64,000 nucleotides of DNA from Bacteroidales bacterium (GCA_016936665.1 JAFGXI010000002.1:62001-126000), one strand, 5' to 3'. Counted from the stretch's first letter, positions 7,000 through 16,740 are shown. Numbers and translations are program-made. Notes: a model not told the origin generated them from the sequence alone.

Positions 7000-8868
7000 T
7001 TGAAATATTGGGACAATGGCATATTAAAATATTTTATCGTTGCAGAATTAATTTTATTGAGCGTATTGTCATATTCCCAAAACACATCGGAATTGAGCGA
7101 TTCTCTATTGCATAAAGCGACTAAGGACAAGCTAAATGAAGAAACATTCTTTGAAAAGATTTATGCTACGATGCACAGTAATCCGTTATTTTCTGCATTT
7201 TATGCCGAGATATTCAAAAAACCGGTAAAACAAAAAAACGAAAACAAAATTGAAGATGCAGAAAATGCATTTAAATTATATTCTGGTTTATACATTCGTA
7301 GAATATACATAGTTCAGCTCAATGTTTTAGGAGAAAGAATTTTTGATACAATTAGTTATAAAGACTATCAAAAAAAAAGAGGTCCGTTATCTAAAATACA
7401 TATCAATACAGCCAAAAGAGTGATTTTAAAAAATCTCTATTTTACAGAACAAGACACTATCGATCCTAACAAAATGCTTCAAAACGAAATTCATTTGAGA
7501 TTGTTGGGTTTTATACAGAATGCTTTAATTCAAATCGATCGGATTGATAGCACAAAAGCAGATGTGTACATTGTAACCAAAGATAATATCCCGTGGGATG
7601 TTGTGCCAATTTACATCGAACCCGATCACTGGCGTTTAAATTTCAGACATAATAATATTGCCGGTTATGGTGGCGATTTTAATAATACTTTTCTCATCGA
7701 TAATAGCTCAAAAGATAAAGTTTACTTAAGTAATTTTAAATTGAGTTTCGATAACCTAGGCGGGACGTTTATAAACACAACAGCTGGTCATTTATTTACA
7801 GATAACAGTACAGCCTATTATGCAACAGCGTCGAGACCTTTATTACCTTATAAAACAAAATGGGGCGGTAGTATTTCTGCTCAGCAAGTTAAAACATTAA
7901 CTCAAGTCGCTTTTAACGACTCCGCAATCACATTTACAGGTTTAAAACAAAATATTGGCAATGTATGGCTTGGCCGACTTATTGGTATAAATATCAGAAA
8001 GCAATTGGGTTTCGATTTTCCTATTTGGCTAGTTCCTGCTATTAGATATACTCAAATCGATTATATTGATAGACCGGATATTCTTTTACCGGAATATTCT
8101 TTAAAGTCTTATAAAATGATTTTAGGAAGCGTAGGGCTCAGTTCTCAGAAATACTATAAAGTTAGATATATTGAAGATTTTGGTAAAGTAGAGGATATTC
8201 CTTACGGGTTTATCGCCAAATTAACAGGAGGTTATCAGTTGCTCGAAGATAAAGAAAGAGCATATACAGGTATTAAGTTAGCTTATAGAAAAAAGAACAA
8301 AGCCAACGGTATATACTACATTGGTAGCGAATTCGGAAGTTTTTACAACGCCAATAAACTTAGCCAAGGCGCATTTATATCAAAACTTTCGTATTTATTT
8401 CCGCTGTACGAGTTAGGCAATCAGAAGATAAGAACATCGGTCTTGACGGAGTATGTTTTGGGAATTAACAGAGCCGATGGAGAGAATATTTTTATTCAAA
8501 ATTCCGATCTAAGCGAACGCGTCATTTTAAGTGATCTTACCGGAACACAAAAATTGCTTTTGCATGCTGAGGCCAATTGGTTTACCTCTTTAGATTTTTA
8601 TGGGTTTAGATGTTCCGTATTTGCAGCCTCAGAATTAGGATGGATCGACAGAAGCGAGCAACTTTTCGCTACAAAACCTGTAGGTGCTATAAGCCTTGGT
8701 ATAAGGGTTAAAAATGATTACATGATATTTAGTACAATTCAGTTGCGTTTCACTTTTTATTCTAAAAACATAGAAAGCGAAATAAGAACTACATTCGATG
8801 TCAATGAGTTAAGTCGAAATTACTACGAAAACTTTTCTGTTGGGGCACCATCAATTATCAATTATTAA
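7000..8868 (+). CDS. BamA/TamA-like (Omp85-type) outer-membrane protein
   Basis: The product is about 620 residues. After a signal-like segment ending SVLSYSQ comes a charged region. A POTRA-like unit follows, with the family wording YIRRIYIVQLNVLGERIFDT, then KRVILKNLYFTEQDTIDP and LLGFIQNALI. Beyond about residue 210 the sequence is strand-rich, as in a C-terminal beta barrel. The family is widespread in Bacteroidota and is annotated as BamA/TamA-like; the substrate is unknown. The start is uncertain: TTG at 7000 places the hydrophobic segment near the N-terminus, while an earlier TTG at 6940 would add a poor leader. The ATG at 6929 is in another frame. Confidence 0.75.
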   Translation: MKYWDNGILKYFIVAELILLSVLSYSQNTSELSDSLLHKATKDKLNEETFFEKIYATMHSNPLFSAFYAEIFKKPVKQKNENKIEDAENAFKLYSGLYIRRIYIVQLNVLGERIFDTISYKDYQKKRGPLSKIHINTAKRVILKNLYFTEQDTIDPNKMLQNEIHLRLLGFIQNALIQIDRIDSTKADVYIVTKDNIPWDVVPIYIEPDHWRLNFRHNNIAGYGGDFNNTFLIDNSSKDKVYLSNFKLSFDNLGGTFINTTAGHLFTDNSTAYYATASRPLLPYKTKWGGSISAQQVKTLTQVAFNDSAITFTGLKQNIGNVWLGRLIGINIRKQLGFDFPIWLVPAIRYTQIDYIDRPDILLPEYSLKSYKMILGSVGLSSQKYYKVRYIEDFGKVEDIPYGFIAKLTGGYQLLEDKERAYTGIKLAYRKKNKANGIYYIGSEFGSFYNANKLSQGAFISKLSYLFPLYELGNQKIRTSVLTEYVLGINRADGENIFIQNSDLSERVILSDLTGTQKLLLHAEANWFTSLDFYGFRCSVFAASELGWIDRSEQLFATKPVGAISLGIRVKNDYMIFSTIQLRFTFYSKNIESEIRTTFDVNELSRNYYENFSVGAPSIINY

Positions 8869-8946
8869 TTTATAACGAGATAGATACATTTTGTAACTTT
8901 TAAGCAATAAAGCATTATTTTTAGCTTTTAGTTATTAAATCTACTT

Positions 8947-10557
8947 ATGAGAAAGCATCATTTATTATTATTCATATTCATTTTATTATTATTTAAAAAT
9001 CAATATGCTCAAAATATAAACCGCTCTAGAGTCGATAGTGTTTTACAATTCGACGACGAAACAAGTAGGGTTGAAGCACTGTTATCACTTTCCTCAGATT
9101 GGCTATTTACTAACAAAACAGAAGCTTTAGAAACCTGTAATTTAGCTATTTCTATAGCAGATAATCAACAACTCAATTTGCTGGCAAAAGCATACAGCAC
9201 AAGAGGAAACATTTACTTCTATTACGACGATTATGTGGCTGCAATGGCAGATTATACAGTAAGTTTAGATTTATATGAAAAGCAAAAAGAAGCGTCTAAT
9301 GTTGCAAATTTATATTCGCACATAGGAAATGTAAAAGCAGTTCAAGGTAATTATCCCGATGCTCTACAGTATTACCAAAAAAGTTTGGCTTTTTTCAACG
9401 CACAAAACGATTCGAACCGATTAGCAGGAGTTTATAATAATATTGGTGGCGTAAAACAAGAAATGAAGGACTACCAGTCGGCACTTATCAACTTTAAATT
9501 GTCGGAGCAGTTCGATATCGGCAACAATAAATTTCTGAAAGGTCTCAGAAGTTCAAATATGGCCGATTGTTACTACAAAATTGGAAATATCGATAAAGCT
9601 ATGCAGTTGTACGAATTGAGTATCGAAATAAAACAATCGATTCAAGATTACGGTGGTGTTGCTCAATCGCAGTCTAGTTTGGCCGAGATCTATTTGCATC
9701 AGAAAAAATATAAGGAAGCAAAGCGTTATGCAGACAAAGCTATAAACGTTGCTAAAGAATACAAAGCGATTACTCAGCAAGCAAGTGCCCTTAAGGTATT
9801 AAAATTAATTGCTGCGGTAGAAGGGGATTTTGAAACGGCATACCTGTATAGTAATGCATATATTGTAATGAAAGATAGTATAATGTCGCCAAAAATTGCA
9901 GATAGAATCAGAGAAACGGAAAGTAATTATTTGTTCGAAAAAGAAAATCGAATTCAATCCTTAGAACAGGAAAAGAAAAATTTGTTTTACTATATCATTA
10001 TTACTTTATTAACCTTAGGAGCAACTTTTGTTTTAATACTCTTTTTATTGCAAAGACAAAGGGTGCAGCGACTTAAACATAAACAAATACTTTTAAATAT
10101 CGAAAAAGAGAACCTTATTAAAGCAATCGAAGAAAAAGATAAAGTTTTAGTTAGTAATACCCTTCATTTAGCCGAAAAAAACGAAATGATAAACGACCTT
10201 AGTCAGAAACTAGAAATTCATTTTGCAAATATCAGCGAAAAGAATAAACCGGAGATCCGACAAATATTATCAGGGCTCAATCAGCACAAAAACAATCAGT
10301 TATGGGAAGAGTTTGAACTGCGTTTTTTAGAAGTGCATCAGTCATTTTATGAAAATTTACAAGAAAACTATCCAGATTTAACGCCCAACGAACGTCGGCT
10401 TTGCGCTTTTTTGAAACTAAATATGAATACTAAAGAAATTTCTTCTATAACCTTACAAAGTTCTGAGAGTATCGAAAAAGCAAGAACAAGACTTAGAAAA
10501 AAATTCAATTTAACTAATACACAAACTTCTTTGGTTGCTTTTCTTAATCAATTTTAA
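8947..10557 (+). CDS. TPR sensor-like protein with a C-terminal LuxR-type HTH
   Basis: The 536-residue product has a signal peptide (to about 21, ending NQYAQ). TPR repeats span about 55-310 (recurrent AYSTRGNIY, LYSHIGNVK, VYNNIGG). One membrane helix lies at about 346-370, then a coiled coil to about 430. A C-terminal helix-turn-helix (about 470-536, LTPNERRLCAFLKLNMNTKEIS) closes it. This is a common Bacteroidota layout in which periplasmic TPRs sense and a cytoplasmic HTH regulates. It ends about 200 bases before a chitinase gene on the same strand, so control of that gene is possible but unproven. Confidence 0.85.
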   Translation: MRKHHLLLFIFILLLFKNQYAQNINRSRVDSVLQFDDETSRVEALLSLSSDWLFTNKTEALETCNLAISIADNQQLNLLAKAYSTRGNIYFYYDDYVAAMADYTVSLDLYEKQKEASNVANLYSHIGNVKAVQGNYPDALQYYQKSLAFFNAQNDSNRLAGVYNNIGGVKQEMKDYQSALINFKLSEQFDIGNNKFLKGLRSSNMADCYYKIGNIDKAMQLYELSIEIKQSIQDYGGVAQSQSSLAEIYLHQKKYKEAKRYADKAINVAKEYKAITQQASALKVLKLIAAVEGDFETAYLYSNAYIVMKDSIMSPKIADRIRETESNYLFEKENRIQSLEQEKKNLFYYIIITLLTLGATFVLILFLLQRQRVQRLKHKQILLNIEKENLIKAIEEKDKVLVSNTLHLAEKNEMINDLSQKLEIHFANISEKNKPEIRQILSGLNQHKNNQLWEEFELRFLEVHQSFYENLQENYPDLTPNERRLCAFLKLNMNTKEISSITLQSSESIEKARTRLRKKFNLTNTQTSLVAFLNQF

Positions 10558-10759
10558 TTTACGTAAATATCTGTATAGCTTTTAGTTATACTTATTGTCC
10601 TAAAATTGTCCTATTATTAAAACATTGAATTGTTGCTTTTGTACGGTTCAATAATTACTAGGATGATTTGTTGCATCAATACTTTTGCTCACGGTTATAA
10701 ACAAACCAAGCTAACAAGATATACGAATGAGTAATTAAAGCAAGGTTACAAATTAAAAA

Positions 10760-12247
10760 ATGAAAGCTATGAGAATTTTAAAATTAAGTTTGGTATTTAC
10801 GCTATTAATTAATGTAAGTGTTAATGCTCAAAATCTTTGCAAAGAGGTAGTCGGCTATTTTCCTAATTGGCAATGGTACGATCGTAATAAGGTGGTCAAT
10901 CCACAAACCATTCAGTACGAAAAGTACAATATTTTAAATTATGCTTTTTTTTCGCCACAGAGCGATGGCCATATAATAGCCACCGACGAATGGGCTGACG
11001 ATAATTTATTATTAGGTACGCCCATTTGGTATCCCGTAGAAACAAACGATTTCACCACATCTGTCGTTTATTTAGCGCACGAAGCCAATGTTAAAATTGT
11101 ACCTTCTATTGGCGGATGGACATTATCTAACAATTTTCCTAGTATTGCGGCAGATCCGGTTAAGCGTGCTGTTTTTGTTAACGATTGTATGCAACTAATC
11201 GACGAATATCAATTCGATGGTATTGACATCGATTGGGAATATCCGGGCTTTGCCGAGCACAACGGAACAGCTGCAGATAAAACGAATTTTACGATTCTAA
11301 TGCAAGATATTAGAGATGCTTTAGGTAGTCTCGAAATCTCCAATGGCAAATCTTACATATTATCGGCTTGTTTTAGCGGAGATCCTTTAAAAATGGAGAA
11401 CATAGAATATGGAAATCTTATTGATATATTGGATATGTTCAACATGATGACCTACGATTTTTCAGGTACTTTCGATGCTGTAGCAAATCATAATTCGCCG
11501 TTATATGCGCCCGCACAAGGCGACCCTAATTGGAATTTAGATGCTGTATTTCATAATCTTACAGACGTTTATGGTGTTCCGGCAAATAAAATAAATTTAG
11601 GGGTCGCTTTTTATGGTCGTACGATGACTAATTGCGCCGGATTATTTCAAACACACTCTGCCACAGGCAATACAGAGCTGTTTGCTGTAGATGAAGGAAC
11701 ACCACTTTATTATAACATAGTTCAACATTTAGATGAGTTTACTTACAATTGGGATGACCTTGCCAAAGTGCCTTATTTAACCAATGGACCCGATCTAACA
11801 TTTGTAACTTACGATAACGAAGCATCAATTCGTGAAAAAGGTGAGTATATTGCAGAAAATAATGGGAGAGGAGCTATTATTTGGGAAATTACTGGCGATT
11901 ATATAGAAACATATCCTGGCAGCGGAATTATTGAATCAACCCCTTTGGTCGATGCTTTAAATGAAGGTTTGTGTAGCGAAACCTCTGTTACAGATGTTTC
12001 TGTTCAAAACAACGATTTTAAAATTTACCCAAATCCAGCCAAACAATCAACACAAATATACCTAAACACCAAATTTAGAGACTCCTATCATTTCCGTGTT
12101 TATAACCAAGTGGGTGAACTAATTTATTCCGAAATAATCGAAATCGGCCTCATCAGTTGGTCGCTTAAAAATTTGGAAAAAGGAGTTTACCTCATACAAT
12201 TGGACAACGACAAAAAAGTGTTTCAACAAAAACTCATCGTTCAATAG
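10760..12247 (+). CDS. GH18 chitinase-like glycosidase with Por sorting domain
   Basis: The 495-residue product has a signal peptide (to about 23, NVSVNAQ) and a GH18 catalytic barrel at about 28-405. Signatures are VPSIGGWTLS (SxGG) and DGIDIDWEYPG, which holds the DxxDxDxE motif with its catalytic Glu, plus MMTYDFSG and the terminal IIWEITGD strand. GH18 enzymes cut beta-1,4 GlcNAc links by substrate-assisted retention. A type A Por sorting domain (about 420-495, FKIYPNPAKQ ... KGVYLIQLD) sends it through the type IX system to the surface or medium. No separate chitin-binding module is visible. A hairpin terminator follows at 12295-12323. Confidence 0.93.
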   Translation: MKAMRILKLSLVFTLLINVSVNAQNLCKEVVGYFPNWQWYDRNKVVNPQTIQYEKYNILNYAFFSPQSDGHIIATDEWADDNLLLGTPIWYPVETNDFTTSVVYLAHEANVKIVPSIGGWTLSNNFPSIAADPVKRAVFVNDCMQLIDEYQFDGIDIDWEYPGFAEHNGTAADKTNFTILMQDIRDALGSLEISNGKSYILSACFSGDPLKMENIEYGNLIDILDMFNMMTYDFSGTFDAVANHNSPLYAPAQGDPNWNLDAVFHNLTDVYGVPANKINLGVAFYGRTMTNCAGLFQTHSATGNTELFAVDEGTPLYYNIVQHLDEFTYNWDDLAKVPYLTNGPDLTFVTYDNEASIREKGEYIAENNGRGAIIWEITGDYIETYPGSGIIESTPLVDALNEGLCSETSVTDVSVQNNDFKIYPNPAKQSTQIYLNTKFRDSYHFRVYNQVGELIYSEIIEIGLISWSLKNLEKGVYLIQLDNDKKVFQQKLIVQ

Positions 12248-12294
12248 TAAAATTCATCAATTGTAATTTCGTTCGGAGTCTCTTAACTCGTTAG

Positions 12295-12323
12295 GCTGTC
12301 TTCTTTTCTGAAGGCAGCTTTTA
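12295..12323 (+). terminator. Terminator of the chitinase gene
   Basis: GCTGTCTTC and GAAGGCAGC pair over nine positions (one G-T) around a six-base loop, followed by TTTTATT. It lies at the convergent junction with the glycosyltransferase gene. Confidence 0.65.
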
Positions 12324-13520
12324 TTATAAAATCGATTTGTATGCTTTTAATAGACGTTCTACAATTTTATTATTATTGTAAGTTTCGTGTGCAAGTGTCC
12401 ATGCATTTTCTCCTATCGAGTTGTAGAATGCTTTGTCGTTTAAACATTTCGATATCGACTCGACAAAGGCTTTGGGAGTGTCGGCAATAATAATATTTTT
12501 ATTGTTTTCGTATTCGATGCCTTCGGCTCCTATGCTTGTAGAAATGATTGTTTTACCCAGAGCCATGCCTTCCAGTATTTTTAATCGCATGCCGCTACCC
12601 GATAGCAACGGAACGATCATAATAGCTTTGGTGTTGATAAAGTCAACTGCGCTTTCAACTTCTCCTAATATTTCAACATTAGGCATTTCAATTTTAAAAA
12701 ACTCGTCCGGCGTATTTCTTCCGGCAATATAGAGTTTAAGATCCGGAAACTTTAAATTGATATCGTTCCAAACTTCATTTAGAAACCATTTTACGGCTTG
12801 CTGGTTGGGAATCCAGTCTAGTGATCCTAAATGAAATATAGAGGGGAACTCTGTAGCTTCCGGAACTCTAATAAATTTCTGACTATCGATGCCTGCTGTT
12901 ACAACATGTTGAGGCTGTTTACATCCTAAATCGATTAAAATTTGACGATCGATTTCCGAAATTGGTAATATCAAATCAACTTCGTTTATGGCTTGTTCTT
13001 CAAACGCCTTTAATCGCCTAGCAAGTAGATTTAAATAGGCTTTCTTAACTTTTTTAGTTTCAACCGCTGCAATTCTTTCCCATATTAAATATTCAACGTT
13101 ATGTGCACGAAGAACGATTTTAGCTTTAGAGTGTTCTCTAATAATTGGAATATATGAACAAACAAATAAACTGTCGAGATGTATAATGTCGAAGTCTTTT
13201 TCTTTAATTGTTTCGATTAGTTTCTCTGCAAATTCATAGCTTTCGAATCGCTGAATGTTGTAAGATTTTTTAGTAAACAAATTTAAAGCGGCATCTTTTG
13301 GTTTTATTCGGTTGTCGATATCTACTACTCTAAGGTCAATTTCTTTTCTGAATAAATCCGGCAAGTCCTCAATATCGATGTAGTGCTTACTGGTGTTCAT
13401 CGACAGTAGTGTTAAGTCAACGCCTAATTCTGCATAAGACTTTGTAAAATTATAATAACCAATAGCACCTCCATCTTTAGGAGGGTAAGGTATTCTATTA
13501 GTAATTTGTAAAATTCTCAA
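12324..13520 (-). CDS. Glycosyltransferase, GT4/GT1-like
   Basis: The product is about 398 residues with a two-domain GT-B layout. The N-terminal acceptor domain begins RILQITNRIPYPPKDGGA and includes LRAHNVEYLIW. The C-terminal nucleotide-sugar domain (from about 200) holds IFHLGSLDWIPNQ and the MIVPLLSGSGMRLKILEGMA segment, the usual donor-binding E-x7-E region. These enzymes transfer sugars from activated donors during polysaccharide or glycolipid synthesis; the specific sugar cannot be read here. The gene stands alone with no capsule cluster around it. No ATG suits the start: TTG at 13518-13520 gives the usual length, and a TTG six bases further out is the alternative. Confidence 0.85.
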   Translation of the reverse strand: MRILQITNRIPYPPKDGGAIGYYNFTKSYAELGVDLTLLSMNTSKHYIDIEDLPDLFRKEIDLRVVDIDNRIKPKDAALNLFTKKSYNIQRFESYEFAEKLIETIKEKDFDIIHLDSLFVCSYIPIIREHSKAKIVLRAHNVEYLIWERIAAVETKKVKKAYLNLLARRLKAFEEQAINEVDLILPISEIDRQILIDLGCKQPQHVVTAGIDSQKFIRVPEATEFPSIFHLGSLDWIPNQQAVKWFLNEVWNDINLKFPDLKLYIAGRNTPDEFFKIEMPNVEILGEVESAVDFINTKAIMIVPLLSGSGMRLKILEGMALGKTIISTSIGAEGIEYENNKNIIIADTPKAFVESISKCLNDKAFYNSIGENAWTLAHETYNNNKIVERLLKAYKSIL

Positions 13521-14188
13521 AATCAAAATATTAATCTAATTCAAACCTAAAGAATGCTTTGTTTTTTATTTTCAATCGGCAAAGATATAAAATTGGCCTT
13601 TAATATCGGCTTTCTAAAGCTTTTCATTAATATTTAGCTTTTTTTGTATAATAATGCTTCATCTTTTTAAATTTAAATCATCTACATAATAATCGGAAAA
13701 AGGTTGAGTTTACATTGTTGATATTTAAGTCTTTATATTGACCCTCTTCGCTATTTCAAGTTTGGTAATGGTTAATGGTAAAACGGATTTTTAAAACGAG
13801 GTATTTGGTTGATGGTTTTGGAAATGATTTTAGTCCTAATATTTATAAGGTTGGATTAATTGAGATTACTTCTCTTTGCTATCATTCATATGTCGCAAAC
13901 GCAGCGAGCCAACCCTCAATCTTAATTTGCAGTAAGAGCTTTCAAGTCCGTTCTGTCAGTCTAAAAGAGAAAGAGCAACAAAAACAATTAAAAAATTGAT
14001 TGATAGGTTGAAAACAGCCAGTATACAATGTTGTGTATAAAGCATTTGTTAATCAGAGAGTTCTAAAACATTGTGCATTCGTGTCGATGGACGGGAAATT
14101 TCTATGCAGGCTCTTACAGCACATGCATACGACAGTGTGGCACATTAAAATAGCGGATTAACTGATTATTATTCGAAAAAAAACAAAA
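13521..14188. other. Long intergenic stretch ahead of the cassette-like genes
   Basis: No supported gene. A 74-codon frame at 13775-13999 has no family resemblance and no promoter. The part from about 14015 carries the first copy of the shared boundary motif (14023-14047), and the rest is AT-rich spacer. Confidence 0.5.
14023..14047. repeat. Cassette-boundary motif, copy A
   Basis: ATACAATGTTGTGTATAAAG resembles motifs at 15237-15257, 16149-16172 and 16852-16875; the shared pattern is roughly ACAAY, then GTATA about five to eight bases on. Each copy falls between unrelated same-strand genes. Confidence 0.4.
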
Positions 14189-14223
14189 TAAGTTCATTAA
14201 TTTCTGAACTTAATGTACCTTTG
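14189..14223 (+). promoter_or_regulatory. Promoter with palindromic operator for the GbsR/MarR gene
   Basis: TAAGTTCA (14189-14196) and TGAACTTA (14205-14212) form a perfect eight-base inverted repeat with an eight-base spacer. It ends four bases before a TACCTTTG -7 box (14216-14223). MarR-type dimers bind such sites and block promoters, so autoregulation is likely. The regulator's ATG is at 14244. Confidence 0.6.
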
Positions 14224-14243
14224 TGTTGTAATTATTAAAGAGT

Positions 14244-14696
14244 ATGACAGAAAAAGAAAAATATATTGAAGAAGTTGGTATTTTTTACGAAAAATATGGA
14301 TTGCCCAAAATGGCAGGTCGAATTTTAGGTTGCCTAATATCTTCGGAAACTGACAACAACTCATTTGAAAATTTAAGAGATATTTTAAAGGCAAGTAAAG
14401 GTTCAATAAGTGGGAATATAAATTTATTACTAAATCAAAATATGATTGAAAAACACACCATCTCTGGTGATCGAAAGTCGTATTACAGAATTGCAATGAA
14501 TAGTCTCGAAAACATAATGGAAGCAAAAACTAAATCGGTTACTGAGTTTAGAATAATTCTAGAAAAAGGATTAAATATTAACCCTAACCAGAATAGTTTA
14601 AATTTTAACAATATTTCGGACATATTGGATTATTATAATTTTCTTGAAATTGAAATTCCTTTATTGAGAGTTAAATGGGAAAAAAGAAATAAATAA
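14244..14696 (+). CDS. GbsR/MarR-family transcriptional regulator
   Basis: The 150-residue product follows the GbsR pattern: EKYIEEVGIFYEKYGLPKMAGRILG, then a winged helix with DILKASKGSISGNINLLL as turn and recognition helix and the wing ISGDRKSYYRI. A C-terminal helix for dimerisation follows. GbsR-like proteins usually repress an adjacent transport or stress gene. The partner here is the DUF6653 gene 18 bases downstream, almost surely in the same operon. The palindrome in the promoter is the probable operator. The ligand is unknown. Confidence 0.85.
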   Translation: MTEKEKYIEEVGIFYEKYGLPKMAGRILGCLISSETDNNSFENLRDILKASKGSISGNINLLLNQNMIEKHTISGDRKSYYRIAMNSLENIMEAKTKSVTEFRIILEKGLNINPNQNSLNFNNISDILDYYNFLEIEIPLLRVKWEKRNK

Positions 14697-14714
14697 AAAT
14701 AAAATCTGAAAATT

Positions 14715-15224
14715 ATGACATTAGAAAGAAAAGTTGCAAAAACCTTCAATTTGACACACGAAAATTGGATGAAACATTCCAATCCGTGGAGCGTTTGGAC
14801 CCGATATTCGGTTTTGCCTGTAATTATATTCGCTTTTTGGAGTAGAATATGGATTGGTTGGTGGTGTTTAATTCCCGGATTATTATCAATTCTGTGGATG
14901 TTTTTTAATCCCGTATTTTTTAGTAAGCCAAAATCAACAAGAAATTGGGCTTCAAAATCTGTTATGGGAGAAAGAGTTTATTTGAATCGGGATAAAATTG
15001 ATATCCCTGAAATTCATAAAAAGCTAATATATAAAATATTGAACCTTATTTCTTCGATGGGAATGGTATTGGCAATTTGGGCAACAGTAACCTATTCTGT
15101 GTGGGGTGCAGTTTTAGGCATAGCATTAGCATATCTTGGTAAGAGTTGGTATTTAGATAGAATGGTTTGGCTCTATGAAGATATGAAGAATGAAAATGAA
15201 GAGTATAAAAATTGGGATTACTAA
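14715..15224 (+). CDS. DUF6653-like membrane protein
   Basis: The 169-residue product resembles the DUF6653 family, whose opening reads ERKVAKTFNLTHENWMKHSN followed by PWSVWTR. Hydrophobic segments lie at about 32-48, 50-68 and 115-145, and the last ~20 residues are acidic and charged. No enzymatic motif is visible and the family's job is not known to me. It is co-transcribed with the GbsR-type regulator immediately upstream, so its expression probably answers to that regulator's ligand. The pair is followed by boundary motif copy B at 15237. Confidence 0.75.
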   Translation: MTLERKVAKTFNLTHENWMKHSNPWSVWTRYSVLPVIIFAFWSRIWIGWWCLIPGLLSILWMFFNPVFFSKPKSTRNWASKSVMGERVYLNRDKIDIPEIHKKLIYKILNLISSMGMVLAIWATVTYSVWGAVLGIALAYLGKSWYLDRMVWLYEDMKNENEEYKNWDY

Positions 15225-15236
15225 ATAAATACGCCA

Positions 15237-15360
15237 CACAACATTTTGTATAAGTAATGACAGGTAAAGTAGGTAATTATAAGGTTTGATTCTCGCTTAA
15301 ACTACAAGTAATTTGACAGTAAATCGCTTGCATTTTATCTTACTCATACACACAGTTGTT
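15237..15360. repeat. Cassette-boundary element, copy B, with inverted-repeat ends
   Basis: The left end (15237-15257) and the reverse complement of the right end (15340-15360) agree at 16 of 21 positions. The element fills the gap between DUF6653 and the hydrolase. Its size and its position after a gene resemble an integron attC site, but the canonical attC core triplet pattern is not present at either end. Confidence 0.5.
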
Positions 15361-15402
15361 ACCTGCAAACGTAGATAAATTCACAAAATAAATTTATTAT
15401 TT

Positions 15403-16137
15403 ATGACATCTTTAGATGAACAAATAAAAATAATTTTTGAACCAATTAAATTGGATTCCGATTATGATTTCGAGCTACCAGATTTAACAAAAGAAATCTA
15501 TATAAACGTTGAATCAAATGTGGCTTTGAATGGATTTCTTTTTGAAAAACAAGAAAACGTAAATTTGATGGTATATTTCCAAGGAAATTCTAAGAATCTG
15601 CAAAATTTTTTGGATAATCATCATATGGTTTTGAATTGGGGCTATACTGTTTTAGTAACAGACTACAGAAGTTTTGGTAAATCAACAGGAACGTTAACCG
15701 GACATACACAAATGTATTCGGACGCAGATAAAGTATATGATTATGCAATTAAATTAGGATATAAACCACAGAATATTATTTTGTATGGTTATTCGATGGG
15801 AACATCATTAGCCGGATATCTGGCCTCGTATCGAAAAGCAAAGTCTGTGATTTTGGAAAGTCCGTACTCCTCAATTTCTGAAATTAGCTGGGTTGGTAAT
15901 AAGGCTCCAAATTTCGAATTGAATACTGTAGAAAGAGCAAAAAGAATTGATATTCCTACATTATTAGTTCATGGGAACAAAGATGATGTAATATCTCCTG
16001 ATCATTCTCAAAGAATTTATAACAACTTAAAAACAAGCAGGAAAAAAAGAATAATCATCGACGGAGGAGGTCATGGAGATTTGAAGAAAAGACCAGAATA
16101 CAAGAAAATAATAAATAACTTTATAGATAAATATTAA
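15403..16137 (+). CDS. Alpha/beta hydrolase
   Basis: The 244-residue product has the alpha/beta-hydrolase core: an oxyanion-side VYFQGNSKN strand, the nucleophile elbow GYSMG (about residues 128-132), a likely acid Asp in LLVHGNKDDVISPDHS, and the His in GGGHGDL near 225. The family includes esterases and peptidases of unassigned substrate (the BEM46/YfhR-like group is closest in layout). There is no signal peptide, so it is cytoplasmic. It stands alone, flanked by boundary motifs B and C, on the same strand as its unrelated neighbours. Confidence 0.85.
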   Translation: MTSLDEQIKIIFEPIKLDSDYDFELPDLTKEIYINVESNVALNGFLFEKQENVNLMVYFQGNSKNLQNFLDNHHMVLNWGYTVLVTDYRSFGKSTGTLTGHTQMYSDADKVYDYAIKLGYKPQNIILYGYSMGTSLAGYLASYRKAKSVILESPYSSISEISWVGNKAPNFELNTVERAKRIDIPTLLVHGNKDDVISPDHSQRIYNNLKTSRKKRIIIDGGGHGDLKKRPEYKKIINNFIDKY

Positions 16138-16148
16138 AATGCCAATAG

Positions 16149-16172
16149 ACAACATATGGTATAGTGCATGCT
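16149..16172. repeat. Cassette-boundary motif, copy C
   Basis: ACAACATATGGTATAGTGCA begins 12 bases after the hydrolase stop and matches the left end of element B in its ACAACAT...GTATA core. A GTTACGCA motif at 16241-16248 could be its far end, weakly similar to the GTTACCTGCA end of copy B. Confidence 0.4.
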
Positions 16173-16332
16173 GGTTGTAGAAGAATATTAGTTTAAAAAT
16201 TGCTTGATGCCATTATTAGATTACAAGTATGATATTTTTTGTTACGCACGGTTTGACACTATTTTGATGGTAGGTTTTTTTAATAAATCCAAAAAATAAT
16301 TTTTCAGGTGTAAATTTCAAACAAAAACTATA

Positions 16333-16740
16333 ATGATAAAAATGCATTCAAGAATAAGATATTCAATGTGTACAAAAAAATGTAGAATACTATTAATGAT
16401 TTACATTATCGGATTTTCTGTTGGTGTATGTACTCACACTTTAGATTTAATAGAAGGGGGGTGGTTACCTTATACTCATGTACCTGATTGGAAAAATATT
16501 TTTTGGACTTCTTTGACAGTACTTGACTTTTTGACAATCATACTTATTGTTAGGTATGTTTTCTCAGGGGTTCTATTTTCTAATCTGATTATTATTTCTG
16601 ATGTCATTATTAATACTCAGATATTCACTGTTTTTAATGATTACAAGATATTAATGCAGTTAACTTTTGGATTATATATTTTGATTACAACACCGATAAT
16701 CTTGGATGAAATTAAACGGATTAAAAAAGTCCGTACGTAA
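16333..16740 (+). CDS. Hypothetical four-helix membrane protein
   Basis: No family is recognised. The 135-residue product has hydrophobic helices at about 19-38, 57-78, 80-100 and 105-125, a short basic N-terminus with two cysteines, and a basic tail (KRIKKVRT). The THTLDLIEGGWLPYTHVPDW loop after helix 1 is its most distinctive segment. It lies alone between boundary motifs, in the same direction as the two genes or gene pairs before it. Confidence 0.6.
   Translation: MIKMHSRIRYSMCTKKCRILLMIYIIGFSVGVCTHTLDLIEGGWLPYTHVPDWKNIFWTSLTVLDFLTIILIVRYVFSGVLFSNLIIISDVIINTQIFTVFNDYKILMQLTFGLYILITTPIILDEIKRIKKVRT

Noticed and set aside
13775..13999. 74-codon open frame in the gap before the cassette-like genes
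   Set aside because: No family resemblance, no promoter box, mixed composition, and it overlaps no conserved feature. Treated as chance.
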